A stretch of 8,497 nt of DNA from Burkholderiaceae bacterium. GTDB lineage: Bacteria; Pseudomonadota; Gammaproteobacteria; Burkholderiales; Burkholderiaceae_C. The number at the start of each line of letters is the position of its first letter. Position 1 is the first letter of the stretch. Both the position numbers and the translations under genes were made by a program. This document shows positions 5,135 to 8,497 of this stretch, piece by piece. Below the pieces are notes generated by a model. That model ran no database searches, was not told where the DNA came from, and was given only the letters and a program-made list of their open reading frames with translations. The DNA is taken from contig JAISNB010000104.1 in NCBI GenBank assembly GCA_031276435.1, forward strand, positions 1 through 8,497, given 5' to 3'.

Positions 5135-6892
5135 ATGATGAATACACCACACCAAGCGACGCAGACTCGGCGCGAGCTGCACGCCGTCTACGAGATCAGC
5201 AAAACGCTGGCATCGTCCCTGGATGTTGCCAAGACGTTCCGGGAGGCGTTGAACTATTTGCTGCACGCCTTCGACTGGCGGCGCGCCTTTGTCGTGCTCG
5301 GCGAGCCGGACGGCATGCTGCGCGGGCTGTGCGCGGTGGGCCTGTCGCGCGCGGAGCAGCAGCGCCTGCAATTTCGGCCCGGCGAGGGCATTGTGGGCCG
5401 CACCTATGCCAGCGGCATGCCGTCCATCGTGCCAGACGTGAGCGCCGAGCCGCTGTTTCTCAACCGCACCGGTGGCGCCGACCAGACACCGGGCGCCACG
5501 GTGGCCATGTTTGCCGTGCCCATCCGCACCGACCGGCGCACCGTCGGGGTACTGGCCGTCGACTGCCTCAATCCGGGCAAGCGCCGGGTGTTCGACGAAA
5601 ACCTGAAACTGCTCAAAATGGTCTCCACCCTGATGGGCCAGGCCCTGCTGCTGCAACACAGCGTCAGCGCGGGTGCCAACAGTCTTCAGGAAGAAATGCG
5701 GCGCATGCACAAGCTCAGCAAACCGCGCCACCGCATCGAGCACGTGGTGGGCGTATCCGCGCCAATGCAAGAGGTGTTCGAGCAAGTCCACTTGGTCGCG
5801 GCCGCGCGCACCACCGTGCTGCTGCGCGGCGAAAGCGGCACCGGCAAGGAAGTGATCGCACGCGCCATTCATGGGCTGTCGCCGCGCAGCCGTGAACCAT
5901 TTGTGTGCGTCAACTGCGCCGCGCTCACCGAATCGCTGCTGGAGAGCGAACTGTTCGGCCACGAGAAAGGCGCCTTCACGGGCGCGCAGGGCCAGCGCAA
6001 GGGGCGCTTCGAGATGGCGCACGGCGGCACGCTGTTTCTGGACGAAATCGGCGACATCTCTCCGGCGTTTCAGGCCAAGCTGCTGCGCGTGCTCCAGGAG
6101 CGTCAGTTCGAGCGTGTGGGCGGCAGCGCGGCGGTCAAGGTGGACGTGCGGCTGATCCTGGCAACCAACCGCAACCTCGAACGCATGGTGCAGGCCGGGG
6201 AATTCCGCGCCGATCTGTACTACCGCATCAACGTCGTCAGCATCCAGTTGCCGCCGCTGCGCGAGCGGCGCGAAGACATCCCCGCCATGGCGCAATATTT
6301 TCTGGAGCGATTCAACCGCGAGAACGCGCGCTCCGTGCGCTTTGACGCGGCCGCCATCCGTGTATTGACCAGTTGCTACTGGCCGGGCAATGTGCGCGAA
6401 CTGGAAAACTGCGTGGAACGCACGGCAACCATGACGCACGACGACATCATCACCGACCTGGCCTTCCCCTGCCAGGGCAACCGCTGCCTGACGCAAGTGC
6501 TGCACCACATCGAGCGCGAAGACGCCGTGCGCCCGGGACGGCTGGCGGCAATCGCCGTCACCGAAATTCCCGTACCGCCACGCGCCAGTAGTGGCGCTGC
6601 CGCCACCGCGGAATTCCCCGATTCCGACCTGGCCGCCGTTGAACCACCGCCCGCCATTGCCGCCGCGGACGACCCGCCAGAAGACGCCGCCAGCGCGCCC
6701 GATCAGGACGCGCCGCCGCAGCCAACCGACGACGATGACAACGGCAAACCCGAAGGCGAGCGCGACCGCCTGATATGGGCCATGGAGCAATGCGGCTGGG
6801 TGCAAGCCAAGGCCGCGCGCCTGCTGAAAATCACCCCGCGCCAGATGGGCTACGCGCTGCGCAAACACGCCATCGAAATCCGCAAATTCTGA
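5135..6892 (+). CDS. nifA: Nif-specific sigma54-dependent transcriptional activator NifA
   Basis: Enhancer-binding AAA+ protein that activates sigma54 promoters of nitrogen-fixation genes. It is 585 residues from the ATG at 5135, with GAGG 5 nt upstream; a second in-frame ATG follows at once. An N-terminal GAF domain spans about 12-175. The AAA+ domain (about 202-440) shows Walker A GESGTGKE (232-239), the sigma54-contacting GAFTGA loop (279-284), Walker B GGTLFLDE (297-304) and the FRADLYYRI segment (357-365). Cysteines C414, C426, C446 and C451 form C-X11-C-X19-C-X4-C, the metal/oxygen-sensing signature of NifA proteins that work without NifL. A Pro/Ala/Asp-rich linker (about 475-540) leads to a C-terminal HTH (about 543-585, WVQAKAARLLKITPRQMGYA), whose sequence is diagnostic for NifA. 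Activity is probably sensitive to oxygen and, through the GAF domain and PII proteins, to fixed nitrogen. Confidence 0.95.
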   Translation: MMNTPHQATQTRRELHAVYEISKTLASSLDVAKTFREALNYLLHAFDWRRAFVVLGEPDGMLRGLCAVGLSRAEQQRLQFRPGEGIVGRTYASGMPSIVPDVSAEPLFLNRTGGADQTPGATVAMFAVPIRTDRRTVGVLAVDCLNPGKRRVFDENLKLLKMVSTLMGQALLLQHSVSAGANSLQEEMRRMHKLSKPRHRIEHVVGVSAPMQEVFEQVHLVAAARTTVLLRGESGTGKEVIARAIHGLSPRSREPFVCVNCAALTESLLESELFGHEKGAFTGAQGQRKGRFEMAHGGTLFLDEIGDISPAFQAKLLRVLQERQFERVGGSAAVKVDVRLILATNRNLERMVQAGEFRADLYYRINVVSIQLPPLRERREDIPAMAQYFLERFNRENARSVRFDAAAIRVLTSCYWPGNVRELENCVERTATMTHDDIITDLAFPCQGNRCLTQVLHHIEREDAVRPGRLAAIAVTEIPVPPRASSGAAATAEFPDSDLAAVEPPPAIAAADDPPEDAASAPDQDAPPQPTDDDDNGKPEGERDRLIWAMEQCGWVQAKAARLLKITPRQMGYALRKHAIEIRKF

Positions 6893-7023
6893 CCGGCTGC
6901 TGACTGTTGACGGCGCGCTCTCCCCCCGCCCAAGCCTAGGGGCAACAGATTGGCAATCAGCCGGGGGCACCCTTCGCGGCGCACAGCCATCCATACATGT
7001 TGGTTGCATTGGGCACGGAATGC

Positions 7024-7059
7024 ATGGATTGCCGCGTGCCTGCGGCTCGCGCAATGACA
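7024..7059 (-). repeat. Dispersed palindromic repeat, copy 1
   Basis: On the minus strand the element begins TGTCATTGCG and ends GCGGCAATCCAT, with a variable GC-rich middle. The ends are imperfect inverted repeats (ATTGCG and CGGCAAT), so it can fold into a hairpin. It starts 5 bp past the stop of the amidotransferase gene and lies between that gene and nifA, where it could act as a bidirectional end signal. A second copy, in the opposite orientation, is at 7876-7914. The motif type is widespread in proteobacterial intergenic DNA. Confidence 0.65.
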
Positions 7060-7064
7060 CTTCA

Positions 7065-7757
7065 TCAGAGCTTGCCCAGCCATGCCGATATGACCGTGTG
7101 GGCCGCAAAGGCCAGGCGCTTGCCATGGTGCGCGGCATCCGCGCGCAACTGGCGCGGGTCAATGCCCGATTGCGCCAGTTCGCAGGCGTGTCCAAGCAGC
7201 CATTTTTCGATTTTGTTCGCGTCGGCTTCCAGATGGAATTGCAAGCCCAGAACATGGCGTCCGATGGAAAATGCCTGGTTGGCGCAAACGGGCGTACCAG
7301 CCAGCAGATGAGCGCCTTCAGGGATGTCGAACTGGTCGCCGTGCCAGTGCAGCACTGGCGCGTCACCCAGGGCGGCCAGTGCAGAGTTCTGGCCCGCCGC
7401 TGTGAGTGTCAGGGGCGCAAAGCCGATTTCCTTGACGCCCATGGAATAAACCCTGGCGCCCAGAGCCTTGGCAATGAGTTGCGCGCCAAGGCAAATGCCC
7501 AGCAAGGGGCGCTTAGCGCGCAGCCGCTGGCCGATCAGGGCCGATTCGGTCTTGAGGAAGGGGTAGGTTTCTTCGTCATCAACGCCGATGGGACCGCCCA
7601 GAACAAGCAACAAATCGGCCTGTTGCAGTTCCGGGGCATCCAGAGGGTCGAGTGCGGGGTCGACATACCGGACTTCGTAGCCATGTTCTGAAAATGCGCC
7701 ATGCAGTGTGCCAATGTCCTCAAAATGGATGTGGCGCAGCGCGATTGCTGTTTTCAT
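7065..7757 (-). CDS. Class I glutamine amidotransferase-like protein
   Basis: Stand-alone GATase1-fold protein related to the glutaminase domain of GMP synthase. Such domains hydrolyse glutamine to release ammonia; the acceptor here is unknown. It is 230 residues from the ATG at 7757, chosen because AAGGAG lies 5 nt upstream; an ATG at 7805 would add an unsupported extension. The oxyanion region is LVLGGPIGVDDEE (51-63). The nucleophile elbow is LLGICLGAQLIA with C89. The remaining triad residues are H175 and E177 in LGLQFHLEAD. All three catalytic residues are present, so it is probably active. It is convergent with nifA and shares no operon with the isc genes. A metabolic link to nitrogen is possible but not shown. 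Specific substrate class could not be assigned. Confidence 0.85.
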   Translation of the reverse strand: MKTAIALRHIHFEDIGTLHGAFSEHGYEVRYVDPALDPLDAPELQQADLLLVLGGPIGVDDEETYPFLKTESALIGQRLRAKRPLLGICLGAQLIAKALGARVYSMGVKEIGFAPLTLTAAGQNSALAALGDAPVLHWHGDQFDIPEGAHLLAGTPVCANQAFSIGRHVLGLQFHLEADANKIEKWLLGHACELAQSGIDPRQLRADAAHHGKRLAFAAHTVISAWLGKL

Positions 7758-7875
7758 GAAAACTCCTTGTCGGGTTGTGCGGGGCAGGGCAGGGCAACGC
7801 AGCAAGTTTCGTGCTAGATGATGGTGCGCGGCCCTTGTCGCCCGCGCCTGCCTGCGGCGCGCGCGGCGTTTGCAT

Positions 7876-7914
7876 TGTCATTGCGAGGGGCACAGGGCAG
7901 GTGCGGCAATCCAT
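7876..7914 (+). repeat. Dispersed palindromic repeat, copy 2
   Basis: The plus strand begins TGTCATTGCGAG and ends GCGGCAATCCAT, the same termini as the copy at 7024-7059 but in inverted orientation, with a different middle of similar length (39 against 36 bp). The two copies bracket the amidotransferase gene. Confidence 0.65.
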
Positions 7915-7962
7915 GCGGTTTTCGTTGGTACGGCATTTCTTGTTTGCTGCCTGCCCCTCACC

Positions 7963-7977
7963 TGGCGCTTTGCGCCA
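7963..7977. repeat. Short palindrome TGGCGC-TTT-GCGCCA
   Basis: Perfect 6-bp arms around a 3-nt loop. First of three hairpins within about 105 bp upstream of the amidotransferase gene; probably part of a compound intergenic repeat. Confidence 0.5.
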
Positions 7978-8011
7978 CCTTCTGTCCAAGGGGCGAGGGG
8001 GACATCCAGTT

Positions 8012-8033
8012 CCCTCCCCCCAAGGGGGGAGGG
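8012..8033. repeat. Palindrome with 10-bp C/G-run arms
   Basis: CCCTCCCCCC-AA-GGGGGGAGGG: perfect 10-bp arms with a 2-nt centre. The strong strand asymmetry of each arm (all C/T, then all G/A) favours hairpin formation in single-stranded DNA or RNA. Confidence 0.6.
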
Positions 8034-8044
8034 TGCAATTTGCT

Positions 8045-8068
8045 CCCCTCTCCGCTTGCGGAGAGGGG
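8045..8068. repeat. Palindrome with 11-bp arms (REP-like)
   Basis: Arms CCCCTCTCCGC (8045-8055) and GCGGAGAGGGG (8058-8068) are perfect complements around TT. This pattern, with the following GGGGGAGAGGGG, resembles intergenic REP-like hairpins common in proteobacterial genomes. Its right arm flows into the G-quadruplex motif. Confidence 0.6.
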
Positions 8069-8091
8069 CGGGGGAGAGGGGCGAGAGAGGG
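8065..8091 (+). other. G-quadruplex motif
   Basis: Four G-runs (8065-8068, 8070-8074, 8078-8081, 8089-8091) separated by loops of 1, 3 and 7 nt satisfy the G3+N1-7 rule. The first run is also the right arm of the 8045-8068 palindrome, so the duplex hairpin and the quadruplex are mutually exclusive folds. Function unknown. Confidence 0.5.
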
Positions 8092-8120
8092 TTGGCAAAA
8101 AACAACACACCCATCAAAAA

Positions 8121-8152
8121 GCGGAACTATTTCACACTTTCCGCGTTTTTTT
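8121..8152 (+). terminator. Possible intrinsic terminator, bidirectional
   Basis: GCGGAA (8121-8126) pairs with TTCCGC (8139-8144) across a 12-nt loop; a run of seven T follows at 8146-8152 on the plus strand. On the minus strand the same stem is followed by five T (8120-8116). The 6-bp stem is short, so efficiency is uncertain. Confidence 0.35.
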
Positions 8153-8356
8153 CGCTTCCGCATCACTCTGCCTGTTGCAAAACGCGAAAATGTCGCTACC
8201 ATGGCATGCGTGTCTTGGCCCCGCGCCGACGCCACTCATGCTCCCCGTTGCCGCGCCACCCCACCCGGCGCAGCGCATGGAGTGCATGAAGAGGCGGCAA
8301 GGCAAGGGGCGCGAAGGCGCATCCATCCCATCAACTTAACTTGCAAGGAGCAAGCT

Positions 8357-8497
8357 ATGCGGAATAGCCACATATCAAAAATAAATCCAGAAACCTCTGG
8401 ACTTTATTCTGCTTCATGGTATAATAGCAATCAGCAATCAGCAATCAGCAATCAGCAATCAGCAATCAGCAATCAGCAATCAGCAATCAGCAATCAG
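8357..8497 (+). CDS. Small ORF entering a heptanucleotide repeat, open at right edge
   Basis: The ATG at 8357 has AAGGAG 6 nt upstream, one of the best ribosome binding sites in the window. The first 23 codons are AT-richer than their surroundings and show no recognised family. From codon 24 the frame enters a perfect 7-bp tandem repeat, read as repeated SNQQSAI. That repeat has no stop in any plus-strand frame, so the ORF stays open to the edge after 47 codons. Gain or loss of one 7-bp unit would shift the frame of anything downstream. The Shine-Dalgarno lies in the loop of a small hairpin (8340-8354), and the ATG overlaps another (8354-8368). It could equally be non-coding DNA ahead of the repeat. 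Confidence 0.3.
   Translation, partial: MRNSHISKINPETSGLYSASWYNSNQQSAISNQQSAISNQQSAISNQ
8426..8497 (+). repeat. Perfect 7-bp tandem repeat (AGCAATC)n
   Basis: Ten identical AGCAATC units plus two bases, truncated by the window edge, so the true copy number is larger or unknown. No unit differs. Perfect identity suggests recent expansion by replication slippage. A TATAAT hexamer (8420-8425) abuts the first unit, preceded by TGGACT (8398-8403) at 16 nt. Confidence 0.95.

Larger units (their letters stand above)
7758..8356. other. Non-coding, hairpin-rich region
   Basis: About 600 bp with no convincing gene. In order it holds a short GGGCAGGGCAGGGC run (about 7784-7797), repeat copy 2 (7876-7914), three strong palindromes (7963-8068), a G-quadruplex motif (8065-8091) and a terminator-like hairpin (8121-8152). 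A GC-rich stretch of no recognised function follows to about 8339. Open frames exist here on both strands but have low-complexity Pro/Arg/Ser-rich translations with no family resemblance. Confidence 0.6.

Noticed and set aside
4979..7366. 795-codon open frame on the minus strand opposite nifA
   Set aside because: It is the antisense of nifA in GC-rich DNA; its translation is low-complexity and has no family resemblance, while the plus strand encodes a complete NifA.
7818..8339. 173-codon plus-strand open frame
   Set aside because: It runs through the palindromes and G-rich repeats, and its translation is compositionally odd with no recognisable domain or clear ribosome binding site.
8426..8497. 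CRISPR array or iteron-type replication origin
   Set aside because: Units are 7 bp with no spacers, so not CRISPR; iterons are usually longer and accompanied by a Rep gene and AT-rich region, none visible here.

Overview
The window is GC-rich and looks like chromosomal DNA of a nitrogen-fixing proteobacterium, most likely a betaproteobacterium. Two observations point there. The Isc genes (IscS, IscU, IscA, HscA, Fdx) are of the beta/gammaproteobacterial kind. The divergent regulator is a NifA carrying the four-cysteine C-X11-C-X19-C-X4-C motif of the oxygen-sensitive NifA proteins of alpha- and betaproteobacteria. Genus cannot be fixed from the sequence alone.

Layout. Minus strand, 4797 down to 1: a compact iron-sulfur cluster assembly operon in the order iscS - iscU - erpA-like - iscA - hscA - fdx, with fdx cut by the left edge. 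Positions 4798-5134 are a divergent regulatory region. Plus strand, 5135-6892: nifA. Minus strand, 7065-7757: a class I glutamine amidotransferase-like gene, convergent with nifA and flanked by two inverted copies of a short dispersed palindromic repeat. Positions 7758-8356 are non-coding, rich in hairpins and contain a G-quadruplex motif and a possible terminator. At the right edge, a small AT-richer ORF with a good ribosome binding site runs into a perfect 7-bp tandem repeat that continues past the window.

How it works together. IscS supplies sulfur, IscU is the scaffold, ErpA-like and IscA are A-type carriers, HscA is the release chaperone and Fdx the electron donor. Compared with the standard isc operon (iscR-iscS-iscU-iscA-hscB-hscA-fdx), iscR and hscB are absent and an ErpA-type carrier has been added. 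The usual IscR-regulated promoter seems to be replaced: a well-spaced -24/-12 (sigma54) promoter sits 29 nt upstream of iscS, and nifA, a sigma54 activator, is the divergent neighbour. The main hypothesis is therefore a nif-dedicated Isc system, switched on by NifA to feed Fe-S clusters to nitrogenase. The sigma54 promoter is physically interleaved with a sigma70-like promoter pointing toward nifA. The promoters and NifA control are inferences from sequence patterns; the gene identities are firm.
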